A stretch of 64,000 bases of DNA from Polaribacter litorisediminis (lineage in GTDB: Bacteria > Bacteroidota > Bacteroidia > Flavobacteriales > Flavobacteriaceae): assembly GCF_019968605.1 (NCBI RefSeq), contig NZ_CP082966.1:476001-540000 (forward strand), given 5' to 3'. The position numbers and the translations under genes are program-made. Numbering within the stretch: position 1 is the first letter of the stretch; every line of letters starts with the position of its first letter. Below, piece after piece: positions 34,567 to 42,210 of this stretch. The notes below the pieces were generated by a model. The model was not told the DNA's origin. It ran no database searches and saw only the letters and a program-made list of their open reading frames with translations.

Positions 34567-36879
34567 TTACCACTCAATTCTAAACACAAAATTGGTAGTT
34601 CTGCGCAAAGAAAATCTATCTACTTGAGTAATTGGATTATTAGGTGTGTTATTTCCTAAATATTCTCTGGTGATTAAATTCCGTTGGTCTAATAAATTTC
34701 GGATAGATAAACCTATTTTTCCTTGAAGTTTACTTTTTTCTGAAAATGAAAAATGATAAATCGATGAGAAATCAAATCGATTATAATTAGGGAGCCTTCC
34801 TGTGTTAATTCCTTGTTGAAAAACAGTATTATTGGTAATATTCGTTTCCGATAACGTATAAGGAGATCCAGAATGCCACTTCCATCCAAAAGCAATTTGA
34901 ACTTTTCTTGTTTTATAGGCTATAGATGATGAAATTGCATGCTGTATTTGATTATTTGCCGTAAAATATTCATTATTATTGAGTGTCGGAAACTTGTTTT
35001 TAATATCAGTAAACGAATAACTAATCCAGGTTTTTATCTGCTTAAAGTCCTTTTTTAAATAAAAATCGATCCCTGAAATTTTTTGGTCACCGATATTATA
35101 TTGATTTTGGTCGTCACTTAAAAACCCTAGTTTAAGAGCAGATATTCCAGTATTTCTTTTAAAATAGGTATCCAAATCAAAACTCCACCCTAGATGATCA
35201 TATAACAAACCGAATGTTATTTGCTGACTATTAATAATCGGAGAATTATCACCATCAGACAATCGCCAAAGTTTATTTTCTAAGGATAAATTACTGATTA
35301 ATGTTTCATCAATTTGATGGATCGTTTGATTTCTAATATCCGCAGATACTTGAAGTTTTAACCCTTTATAGATATCTTTCAGAATGATCATTCTTGGTTC
35401 TACTCTAAATTCATTGAGCTCTTTATAATAATTTGCTCTAACCCCCACATTAAAATCAAAAAAGGAAAAAGTTCTATTGTTATAATTTGTAAAAAAGGAA
35501 TACGTGTTTAATTGATTGCTCTGTTCGTCTAAAATATATTGTAAATTATTTACTGTTTCTTTAAAGGAATATCTCACATCTTTAAATACGGATTGAAACC
35601 CGAAAAGTGCAGAATTCTTGGAATCCATATCAACGTTTACTTCAGTTGAAATTGCGGTGTTTTTAACAAAATTTCGTTTATCGAAATCTGAATTTTGTTG
35701 ATCATCTTTAAAGGTTAAAAAATTATAATTTAAGCTAAAATCAGATGTGCTAAAGGCTGTTGTTTGTTTAATTTTAGAATTCCAAGTTTTATTCCAGGTA
35801 GCACTTAGACCATTATTTTCGGTGTCTAAAAGATCTTGGTAGGTATCATCATTATTAAGGTTTTCATTGTAATGTTCTAAATCGTTATCTATATGAATGT
35901 AACTAACTGAAAAGTTATTATTTTTATTGGACGCATAATTAAGTTTGATGGTTTGGTCCTTAAAATAAAAGATATCTTCAGAATAATCAGTGCTATGTAT
36001 TTCTGTAGATTGAAATACTTTATCTTCAATTTTTTCAAAAGAACTCGTCTCAAAAAGTTCGTGATATGTTTTTCTAAAGGAAACCAAAACACTTAACTTG
36101 TCTTTAATTATTGGAGTTTCAGCAAAAATATCAGCGCTAATTCCGTTAAATCCAGCTCCGATGTTCACGTTTTTTGCAATCGTGTTTTTTGTAGAAATAT
36201 TGATGACACTCGAAATTCTTTCACCATATCTGGGGTTTACTCCTTTGTTTAAAAAGACAACATCGTTTGTAATATTAGGATTAAAATTAGAAATCATACC
36301 AAAGAAATGACCACTATGATAAATGGTAATTCCGTCCCAAATTATTTGATTCTGATCTGGTGTACCCCCTCTAACATTTAAACCGGTAGCCGTTTCATTC
36401 GGACTCATTACTCCGGGAAGTTCAAGTAAACTTTCTAGTACGTCTGCTTCTATTAAGCCTGGTAAAATTTCTAATTCCTTTGGTTTTATTTTAAAAGCAG
36501 CATTTTTATTCTTGGTAATTCCTTTTGCTAAATAACTGTTAATAAGAACCTCACTAAGTTCTGTGGTTTCATTTAAGAAAGTAAAGTTATCTTTCGCTGT
36601 AACAACAATATATCGATTATTTATAAACTCAAAATTTAGGTTTAACTTTTCAGAAAGAAGGTCTAAGATCTCCTTAAGTTGACTTTTTTTGTCTAAAAAA
36701 ATAATTTTTCCTTCAACAATTTTATCCGCATAAGATATTTTTACATCAAATTCTTTTTCAAGTACTCTAAAAGCTTCAGAAACTGGTATACTATCCAATA
36801 AAACTACTTTTTCTAATTTTTTTTGCGCATAAGAAAAGCTATTAAAAGCAATACAGATAAAAAGAATTAGATTCCTCAT
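34567..36879 (-). CDS. TonB-dependent receptor/transducer with N-terminal STN domain (FecA-like)
   Basis: The 770-residue protein has a signal peptide (LFICIAFNSFSYAQ) and an STN domain at about residues 25-100 (SIPVSEAFRVLEKEFDVKIS, then EILDLLSEKLNLNFEF). A plug domain (about 130-230; GVMSPNETATGLNVRGGTPDQ runs across the conserved turn) precedes a 22-strand-type barrel to the terminal aromatic residue (FRIEW). STN domains pass ligand occupancy to a FecR protein, so this is a signalling receptor as well as a transporter. The usual carboxypeptidase-like extension is missing. It begins on the base after the fecR stop codon, in the order sigma-fecR-receptor. The ligand is unknown. Confidence 0.9.
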   Translation of the reverse strand: MRNLILFICIAFNSFSYAQKKLEKVVLLDSIPVSEAFRVLEKEFDVKISYADKIVEGKIIFLDKKSQLKEILDLLSEKLNLNFEFINNRYIVVTAKDNFTFLNETTELSEVLINSYLAKGITKNKNAAFKIKPKELEILPGLIEADVLESLLELPGVMSPNETATGLNVRGGTPDQNQIIWDGITIYHSGHFFGMISNFNPNITNDVVFLNKGVNPRYGERISSVINISTKNTIAKNVNIGAGFNGISADIFAETPIIKDKLSVLVSFRKTYHELFETSSFEKIEDKVFQSTEIHSTDYSEDIFYFKDQTIKLNYASNKNNNFSVSYIHIDNDLEHYNENLNNDDTYQDLLDTENNGLSATWNKTWNSKIKQTTAFSTSDFSLNYNFLTFKDDQQNSDFDKRNFVKNTAISTEVNVDMDSKNSALFGFQSVFKDVRYSFKETVNNLQYILDEQSNQLNTYSFFTNYNNRTFSFFDFNVGVRANYYKELNEFRVEPRMIILKDIYKGLKLQVSADIRNQTIHQIDETLISNLSLENKLWRLSDGDNSPIINSQQITFGLLYDHLGWSFDLDTYFKRNTGISALKLGFLSDDQNQYNIGDQKISGIDFYLKKDFKQIKTWISYSFTDIKNKFPTLNNNEYFTANNQIQHAISSSIAYKTRKVQIAFGWKWHSGSPYTLSETNITNNTVFQQGINTGRLPNYNRFDFSSIYHFSFSEKSKLQGKIGLSIRNLLDQRNLITREYLGNNTPNNPITQVDRFSLRRTTNFVFRIEW

Positions 36880-37812
36880 TTATTTGGATAAAGTAATAGT
36901 GTTATTTTTAATTTGATATGTAATATTCGCTGTTTTAAAGACTGCCGCAAGTGCAATGTCTATGTCTTTATGATTAAAAGAACCCGTAAAAACGATGGAC
37001 TCATCGATGGAATTACTATTAATTTTTATGTTAAATTGTTTTTCTAAAGCATTGATAACTATTTTTAAAGGAACACTTCTAAAATTACTTTCTCCTAGAA
37101 TCCAATTTGGTTTTTTGGCAGACAAAGCCAAGGTTTCTTCCGTTTTAATATCATTTACAATCCTTACAGACTTAGATGGCGTTAAAATATATTCATTATT
37201 TTTATGAACAACTTTTACCCGACCTTCATAACAAATTACTTCAAAAAAATCTTTTTGGGTGTTTACATTAAATTGTGTTCCCAACACAGAAACAGTTCCA
37301 TGATCTGTAATTACATTAAATGTGCTCCCTTTTTTCACTTTAAAAAAAGCTTCACCAGTTAACAGAACATTCCTCTTGTTTTTCCATTCTTTTTTATTGT
37401 AAGAAACGGTAGATTTTGCATTTAAAATTACTTCAGATTCATCTAAAAGTGCAATGGTTTTCATTTCACCAAAATCAGACTCAAAGCTAACATCTCTAAA
37501 ATCTAAAAAAGTGCTAATACTAAAAAACAGAGCGATAGCAGCTGCCATAGCAAGCATACTTTTGGCAAATAAAAATCTAATTTTTACAGGTTTTTTTGTA
37601 GGTTGTTTTTGAACCTCTATTTTATCCTTTATTTTAGAAAATGTTGGTGCTGTAGAAGCTTCTAAATACTCAAAAACTTCAACACCAGCTTGTAATTCTT
37701 TATAGGCTTTAAAGTCATCATCAGAGATGAGTTTTTTTAATTCGCTATCTTTAATTTCACCAGCAATCCATTTTGCTAAATAAGTATCATTATAAGTAAT
37801 TTTTTTTGCCAT
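36880..37812 (-). CDS. FecR family anti-sigma factor
   Basis: The 310-residue protein has a cytoplasmic N-terminus of about 80 residues that should hold the sigma factor and one membrane helix (about residues 82-102, LFAKSMLAMAAAIALFFSIS). The periplasmic FecR domain includes DESEVILNAKSTVSYNKKEW, LLTGEAFFKVKKGS and VLGTQFNVN. A C-terminal DUF4974-like domain has LGESNFRSVPLKIVINALEK. It relays receptor state to the ECF sigma factor encoded 50 bp upstream. A promoter element shared with the divergent lipoprotein gene lies in that 50-bp gap. Confidence 0.92.
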   Translation of the reverse strand: MAKKITYNDTYLAKWIAGEIKDSELKKLISDDDFKAYKELQAGVEVFEYLEASTAPTFSKIKDKIEVQKQPTKKPVKIRFLFAKSMLAMAAAIALFFSISTFLDFRDVSFESDFGEMKTIALLDESEVILNAKSTVSYNKKEWKNKRNVLLTGEAFFKVKKGSTFNVITDHGTVSVLGTQFNVNTQKDFFEVICYEGRVKVVHKNNEYILTPSKSVRIVNDIKTEETLALSAKKPNWILGESNFRSVPLKIVINALEKQFNIKINSNSIDESIVFTGSFNHKDIDIALAAVFKTANITYQIKNNTITLSK

Positions 37813-37833
37813 TGTTTTGTTTTAGTATTAATA

Positions 37834-37861
37834 ATACAACTGAACATTTAAAAACCCTACC
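37834..37861 (-). promoter_or_regulatory. ECF-type promoter of fecR-receptor operon
   Basis: On the minus strand GGTAGGG (37861-37855) and GTTGTAT (37840-37834) are separated by 14 nt, 22 bases before the fecR ATG. The same two boxes with identical spacing occur at 38435-38462 in front of the lipoprotein gene. Confidence 0.7.
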
Positions 37862-37862
37862 T

Positions 37863-38375
37863 TTAAATAAGTTCAATTTTTTCTTTTAAAGATTTTAAAG
37901 CAGTATGCATTCTTTTTTCAACAGCTTTTACAGAAATATTTAGTTGCGTTGCGATTTCTTTATACTTCTTTTTCTCAATTCTGCTCAATAAAAATACTTC
38001 GCGCTGTTTTTCAGATAAATTTGCCACAGCATTTTCTAATTTCTCATAAAACTCATTTTCAAGAAAAATAAATTCTGGAGTCTCGTTACTATGCTCATGT
38101 GTGTATCCTTTTTGATGTTTATCGATAACCTTGTTATGTTTTACAATATTTAAAAATAAATTATTTGCTATGGTAAATAAGAAGCTCTTAACAGTATCAT
38201 ATGAAGCATTTTTGCATTCTTCCCAAAGTTTTACGAAAGCATCTTGAACAATATCTTCTGTGAGGCTTGTATCTTTTGTTTTAAAAAAAATAAAACGCTT
38301 CACATCTTTACAGTAACTATTAAAGACTTCCTCAAATACAGTAGGCTTGCAAATATTTTTTAATTCTTTTATCAT
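37863..38375 (-). CDS. ECF sigma-70 factor (FecI-like)
   Basis: The 170-residue protein has sigma region 2 (FFKTKDTSLTEDIVQDAFVK, with -10 recognition around FLFTIANNLFLNIVKHN). Region 4 is a C-terminal helix-turn-helix (LSEKQREVFLLSRIEKKKYK followed by EIATQLNISVKAVEKRM). Size and order with fecR and a TonB receptor identify the cell-surface signalling type. Its own upstream region has a vegetative -7 element (38405-38412) but not the GGTAGGG/GTTGTAT pair on its own strand. It may therefore be expressed constitutively and activate the flanking promoters. Confidence 0.92.
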   Translation of the reverse strand: MIKELKNICKPTVFEEVFNSYCKDVKRFIFFKTKDTSLTEDIVQDAFVKLWEECKNASYDTVKSFLFTIANNLFLNIVKHNKVIDKHQKGYTHEHSNETPEFIFLENEFYEKLENAVANLSEKQREVFLLSRIEKKKYKEIATQLNISVKAVEKRMHTALKSLKEKIELI

Positions 38376-38404
38376 TCTAAATCGGGGAGTTTTACGAGAG
38401 ATTT

Positions 38405-38412
38405 CAAAAGTA
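38405..38412 (-). promoter_or_regulatory. -7 element of the ECF sigma gene
   Basis: The minus strand reads TACTTTTG, a match to TAnnTTTG, 29 bases before the ATG. No -33 TTG was found at standard spacing. Confidence 0.5.
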
Positions 38413-38434
38413 ACAAAAAAACCTTCTTAATAAA

Positions 38435-38462
38435 GGTAGGGTATTTTTATTTGAGGTTGTAT
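38435..38462 (+). promoter_or_regulatory. ECF-type promoter of the acidic lipoprotein gene
   Basis: GGTAGGG (38435-38441), 14 nt, GTTGTAT (38456-38462). It extends to AAAGGTAGGGT, also identical in the fecR copy. The ATG is 63 bases downstream. It is the divergent counterpart of the element at 37834-37861. Confidence 0.7.
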
Positions 38463-38525
38463 AGTATTTGAAGAGTCGTAAAAAAAGGGCTTGTAAAATT
38501 AAAAACAACTTTAAAATTTATAAAA

Positions 38526-39947
38526 ATGAAAACTTTAAAATCAATTATTTCCTTAATGTTAATTTCTTTATTCACATTTTCATGCACATCGAATAGTGAT
38601 AATGAGTTAACGGACCCAAGCGAAACAAATCAAACTACAGAAAAAAGTGCATCAGCAAAAACAGTGGTAGAGGTTGTAAAAAGTCATTTAAAATCAGATG
38701 GTAGTTTTTATAATCAAGTAAATCATGAAAGCAGTATGACCTTCGATTTAGGATTCCAATTTTCTTATCCAGTTATATTATCATACAACAACGGTACAAA
38801 AGTAGTTGTGAATAGTATAGAGCAGTTGGCAAATGTGGCCAAAGCAATTTCACAAACTAATTATATAGATGGCATTAATTTTCCTTTTGATATTGATAAA
38901 GAAGGTATAACAGAAACCGTATTTACTGAAACTGATTTTGGTATCATGGTTAATAGTAAGGATACTGATGGTGATGGAACTCCAAATTATCAAGATACAG
39001 ATGATGATGGCGATGGTGCTTCTGACATCTCGGAAGATCAAAATCACGATGGAGATTATACCAATGATGATGCAGATAATGATGGAGATCCTAATTATTT
39101 AGATACTGACTCGGATAATGATGGTCAGGCCGATGAAGATGAAGATAATGATGGCGACGGTGATTTTACAAATGACGATTCAGATGGCGATGGTGAAGCT
39201 GATTACACGGATACAGATTCAGATAATGATGGCACAGAAGATGGCGATGATGCGGATGATGACAACGATGGTACGAATGATTCTGATGAAAGTTATAATG
39301 GCGGAAATGGAACTGATGGTTCTTACATAGATCCTGCTTCGCTTCCTCAAACAATACTCGATTATATTGCGCAAAACTATCCAAATGCATCAATTATTGA
39401 GGCTGAAGTTGAAGATTATGGAGAGTACGAAGTATATCTTAGCAATGGTGTTGAATTATATTTTAATAGTGATGGTGGTTTTATAACGACAGGAAATGAT
39501 AATGATTCCGGAGATGATAATGACGGAAGTGATGATGACAATGGCTCTGGAGATGACAATGGCTCCGGAGATGACAATGGCTCTGGAGACAGTAATGATG
39601 GAGGTAATGATGATAACGGTTCCGGAGATGACAATGATTCCGGAGATGATAATGACGGAAGTGATGATGACAACGGTTCCGGAGATGACAATGGTTCTGG
39701 AGACAGTAATGATGGAGGTAATGATGACAACGGTTCCGGAGATGATAATGGGGACAATGACAGCTCTACTATAGACGCAGCTTCGCTTCCTCAAACAATA
39801 CTAAATTATATTACAAATAACTACCCCAATGCTTCAGTAACAAAGGCAGAAATTAAAAGTAATGGAAACTATGAGGTGTCTCTAAATAATGGTATTGAAT
39901 TACATTTTGATCAGAATGGTAATTTTTTATCGATGGATAACGATTAA
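38526..39947 (+). CDS. Acidic lipoprotein with thrombospondin type 3 repeats and two PepSY-like domains
   Basis: The 473-residue protein has a lipoprotein signal (LISLFTFSC, Cys20) followed by an acidic Ser/Asp/Glu stretch of the kind linked to surface export in Bacteroidetes. Residues 40-145 are a unique domain. Residues 146-257 are calcium-binding thrombospondin type 3 repeats (DTDGDGTPNYQDTDDDGDG and variants). Residues 270-320 and 417-470 are two related PepSY/DUF2874-like domains (SLPQTILDYIAQNYPNASI and SLPQTILNYITNNYPNASV). Residues 323-413 are a Gly-Asp-Asn-Ser repeat linker. It faces the ECF sigma gene across a shared promoter region and heads the run of redox genes. A surface calcium-dependent or metal-sensing role is plausible; no function is proven. 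Confidence 0.85.
   Translation: MKTLKSIISLMLISLFTFSCTSNSDNELTDPSETNQTTEKSASAKTVVEVVKSHLKSDGSFYNQVNHESSMTFDLGFQFSYPVILSYNNGTKVVVNSIEQLANVAKAISQTNYIDGINFPFDIDKEGITETVFTETDFGIMVNSKDTDGDGTPNYQDTDDDGDGASDISEDQNHDGDYTNDDADNDGDPNYLDTDSDNDGQADEDEDNDGDGDFTNDDSDGDGEADYTDTDSDNDGTEDGDDADDDNDGTNDSDESYNGGNGTDGSYIDPASLPQTILDYIAQNYPNASIIEAEVEDYGEYEVYLSNGVELYFNSDGGFITTGNDNDSGDDNDGSDDDNGSGDDNGSGDDNGSGDSNDGGNDDNGSGDDNDSGDDNDGSDDDNGSGDDNGSGDSNDGGNDDNGSGDDNGDNDSSTIDAASLPQTILNYITNNYPNASVTKAEIKSNGNYEVSLNNGIELHFDQNGNFLSMDND
39492..39756 (+). repeat. In-frame GDDNGS-type tandem repeat
   Basis: An 18-bp unit (GGAGATGACAATGGCTCC and variants) is repeated. A higher-order block of about 110-130 bp occurs twice with small length differences, since the second block lacks one GDDNGS unit. 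This is a likely site of copy-number variation inside the lipoprotein gene. Codon variants (GGT/GGC, TCC/TCT) are shared between blocks, indicating block duplication. Confidence 0.9.
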
Positions 39948-40079
39948 AGAAATTTCTTTTAGAAGATTTTAAAAAATTAAAAAAACAATTGAGTTCGTTG
40001 AATGTTCTTTAGGATGCTTCATCACAAAAAAATCAAGACGATTTTTGATGGAGCGTACTATCGACTAAAACCAAAAAAA

Positions 40080-40517
40080 ATGAGAAAATTGGCAACTATT
40101 TTAGGATGTATTCTATTATCTTTTTCAATAAAAGCACAAGACTGGCAAACAGATTTTAGTACCGCTAAACAAATTGCTTCCGCAGAAAATAGACCTATTA
40201 TTTTAGTATTCCAAGGTTCAGATTGGTGTGCACCTTGCATAAAATTAGATCGAGAGGTTTGGAGCACCAATACTTTTAAAACCTATGCTAAGGAACATTT
40301 TGTGATGTTGCAAGCAGATTTTCCTAGAAAAAAGAAAAATGCCTTGTCTAAAAACTTAGCAAAAGCAAATGGACAATTATTTGAAATGTATAACAAAAAC
40401 GGAATTTTCCCTTTTGTAGTTGTATTAAATAGTGATGGAAAATTACTAGGAGAAACGAGTTATAAAAAAACAACGCCTGAAAAATACATCAAAGAATTAA
40501 ATTCATTTGTAAAATAA
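40080..40517 (+). CDS. Secreted thioredoxin-family protein
   Basis: The start is ATG 40080 (MRKLATILGC). A longer in-frame version from 40002 lacks a signal peptide at its N-terminus and is rejected. The 145-residue product has a signal peptide cleaved after SIKAQ and a thioredoxin fold with the WCAPC motif (Cys50, Cys53) in a thioredoxin_7-like context (ILVFQGSDWCAPCIKLDREVW). It should reduce or isomerise thiols in the periplasm or outer envelope, probably fed by DsbD encoded at 43983-45953. The Rieske gene begins 11 bp downstream. Confidence 0.9.
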   Translation: MRKLATILGCILLSFSIKAQDWQTDFSTAKQIASAENRPIILVFQGSDWCAPCIKLDREVWSTNTFKTYAKEHFVMLQADFPRKKKNALSKNLAKANGQLFEMYNKNGIFPFVVVLNSDGKLLGETSYKKTTPEKYIKELNSFVK

Positions 40518-40528
40518 AAAAATAAAGT

Positions 40529-40969
40529 ATGAATCGTAAAGAATTTTTAAAGTTAGTAGGAGCTGGAGCAGCATTTGCAGTAACAGTAACTTGTTTAGGG
40601 GGCTGCACAAATGATCATGGAGACATTTTTCCAGATGATATTGGTTTGAATCCAGATCCAATTACTGGAGCATTTTTAACTATTGATGTATCCAATGAAG
40701 CTTCAAGTGCCTTAAAGAATAATGGTGGTTATTTGATTAAAAACAAAATTGTTGTGGCTAGAGATTTATCTGGTAATTATGTAGCAGCAACCGTAAGATG
40801 CAGTCATGAACCTAGAGATAAAATTATTTTTAGAAATAATGAGTTTTACTGCAGAGAACATTCAGCGCGCTTTAACACCTCTGGTAGAGGTTTAAATAGC
40901 AAAGGAAGTAGTAATTTAAAAGTTTATAAGACTTCTCTGAATGGAAATATTTTAAGCGTTATTGCATAA
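40529..40969 (+). CDS. Rieske [2Fe-2S] lipoprotein
   Basis: The 146-residue protein has a lipoprotein signal with lipobox LGGC (Cys26) and a Rieske domain. The iron-sulfur ligands are in VRCSHE (Cys91, His93) and YCREHSARF (Cys108, His111), the CxH...CxxH pattern. The N-terminus MNRKEFLKLVGAGAAF resembles a Tat-like leader but lacks twin arginines. It is a membrane-anchored one-electron carrier outside the cytoplasm. No cytochrome b or oxygenase partner is encoded nearby, so the electron donor and acceptor are unknown. It lies between the thioredoxin and apbE genes. Confidence 0.9.
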   Translation: MNRKEFLKLVGAGAAFAVTVTCLGGCTNDHGDIFPDDIGLNPDPITGAFLTIDVSNEASSALKNNGGYLIKNKIVVARDLSGNYVAATVRCSHEPRDKIIFRNNEFYCREHSARFNTSGRGLNSKGSSNLKVYKTSLNGNILSVIA

Positions 40970-40997
40970 TTCAATCAACTAAAAACGAACACTACTT

Positions 40998-41987
40998 ATG
41001 AAAACAGCAATTTATGTATTTGCACTTTTTTTCTCTTTAATTTCTTTTGGTCAACCACCCTATAAAAGAACGCTTAAATTAATGGGTAGTAGTTTTGATA
41101 TTACTGTGGTAGCAAAAGATGCGGATGAAGCAAACATCGCTATTGATATGGCTATTACTGAAATTACTAGAATTGAAAAGTTGATTTCTTCTTGGGATAA
41201 AAATTCACAAACTTCTACAATTAACAGAAATGCAGGTATGAAACCAGTTCAGGTAGATAAAGAACTTTTTCAACTCATACAACGTGCAATAAAAATTTCA
41301 AAACTAACGAATGGCGCTTTTGATATTAGCTACGCTTCTATGGATAAAGTTTGGTTTTTTGATGGAAGTATGACAAAAATGCCATCCGAAGAAGTGATTA
41401 AAAAATCAGTTGAAAAGGTAGGCTATCAAAATATAATTTTAAATGAAGAAGATCATTCGGTATTTTTAAAATTAAAGGGAATGAAAATCGGCTTTGGAGC
41501 TATCGGAAAAGGATATGCTGCCGACAAAGCAAAAGCGCTACTGCAAGAAAAAGGTGTAGTTTCTGGTATTATCAATGCTTCTGGAGATTTAAATACTTGG
41601 GGAACACAACCCAACGGAAAAGATTGGTTGGTGGCAATCATAAATCCCTTAAATAAGGCTAAAGTATTTTCGTGGATGCCTGTAAAGAATAGCGCGGTCG
41701 TTACTTCAGGAAATTATGAAAAATATGTAAAATTTAATAATACTTTATATACACATATTATCGATCCTAGAACTGGGTATCCTGCAAAAGAAATCTTAAG
41801 TGCAACAATATTTACAAAAACAGCGGAATTGGCAGATGCCTTGGCAACTTCCATTTTTGTGATGGGCGTGCATACTGGATTGGATTTTATCAATCAATTA
41901 AATGGGGTAGAATGTATCATCATAGACGCAAATAATAAAATGATTTTCTCAAAAAATATTCAATTAAAAAATGTACAAAATGATTAA
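40998..41987 (+). CDS. apbE: FAD:protein FMN transferase (ApbE family)
   Basis: The 329-residue protein has a signal peptide (LFFSLISFGQ) and the ApbE domain: KLMGSSFDITVV, the FAD/Mg site in KIGFGAIGKGYAADKA, NASGDLNTWG, and THIIDPRTGYPAKEILSATI. ApbE attaches FMN covalently to Ser/Thr of extracytoplasmic redox proteins. No protein in the window has a convincing DxxSGAT-type acceptor site, so the substrate is elsewhere or atypical. Its 3' end overlaps the DUF4266 gene by 8 bp, indicating translational coupling. Confidence 0.93.
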   Translation: MKTAIYVFALFFSLISFGQPPYKRTLKLMGSSFDITVVAKDADEANIAIDMAITEITRIEKLISSWDKNSQTSTINRNAGMKPVQVDKELFQLIQRAIKISKLTNGAFDISYASMDKVWFFDGSMTKMPSEEVIKKSVEKVGYQNIILNEEDHSVFLKLKGMKIGFGAIGKGYAADKAKALLQEKGVVSGIINASGDLNTWGTQPNGKDWLVAIINPLNKAKVFSWMPVKNSAVVTSGNYEKYVKFNNTLYTHIIDPRTGYPAKEILSATIFTKTAELADALATSIFVMGVHTGLDFINQLNGVECIIIDANNKMIFSKNIQLKNVQND

Positions 41988-42189
41988 AAAGGTTTTAGTA
42001 GTAGGCATATTTATTTTTTTAAGCGCTTGTGTTACCCTAAAGGACTATGAAAAAGTAAATATTAATGATCCAGACATGGTACTCGCCCAAAAAAAGGCGG
42101 ATAAATATGAAACTATTTTTCAGGTATATAGAGAAGGAGCATCGGGCGCCAATGGCGGCAAATCTGGCGGTGGTTGTGGTTGTAATTAA
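41980..42189 (+). CDS. DUF4266 small lipoprotein
   Basis: ATG 41980 gives 69 residues (MIKKVLVVGIFIFLSAC, lipidation Cys17). The start overlaps the apbE stop; a further ATG nine bases upstream is less likely because the signal begins better at MIKK. The body is short and charged. The C-terminus ends SGGGCGCN, the glycine-cysteine tail typical of DUF4266. Two neighbouring cysteines at the very end could bind metal, form a disulfide or carry a modification. DUF4266 genes are regularly found next to DUF3570 genes; the function is unknown. Confidence 0.85.
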   Translation: MIKKVLVVGIFIFLSACVTLKDYEKVNINDPDMVLAQKKADKYETIFQVYREGASGANGGKSGGGCGCN

Positions 42190-42210
42190 CGTTTAAAAAA
42201 TTAAATAATT

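Noticed and set aside
39492..39756. CRISPR-like regularly spaced repeat
   Set aside because: Units are contiguous 18-mers inside a coding frame, with no unique spacers and no cas genes.
39416..39794. Long open frames on both strands over the GDDNGS repeat
   Set aside because: They are by-products of the repeat's low-complexity codons (poly Ser-Pro or Ile-Val-Ser translations). The plus-strand lipoprotein frame has the signal peptide and domains.
40028..40056. Hairpin AAAAATC/GATTTTT before the thioredoxin gene as terminator
   Set aside because: The stem is only A/T pairs plus one C-G and no T-run follows; too weak to call.
42130..42160. Flavinylation site in DUF4266 (EGASGANGG)
   Set aside because: It resembles DxxSGAT but has Asn where the acceptor Ser/Thr must be, so it is not claimed as an ApbE target.
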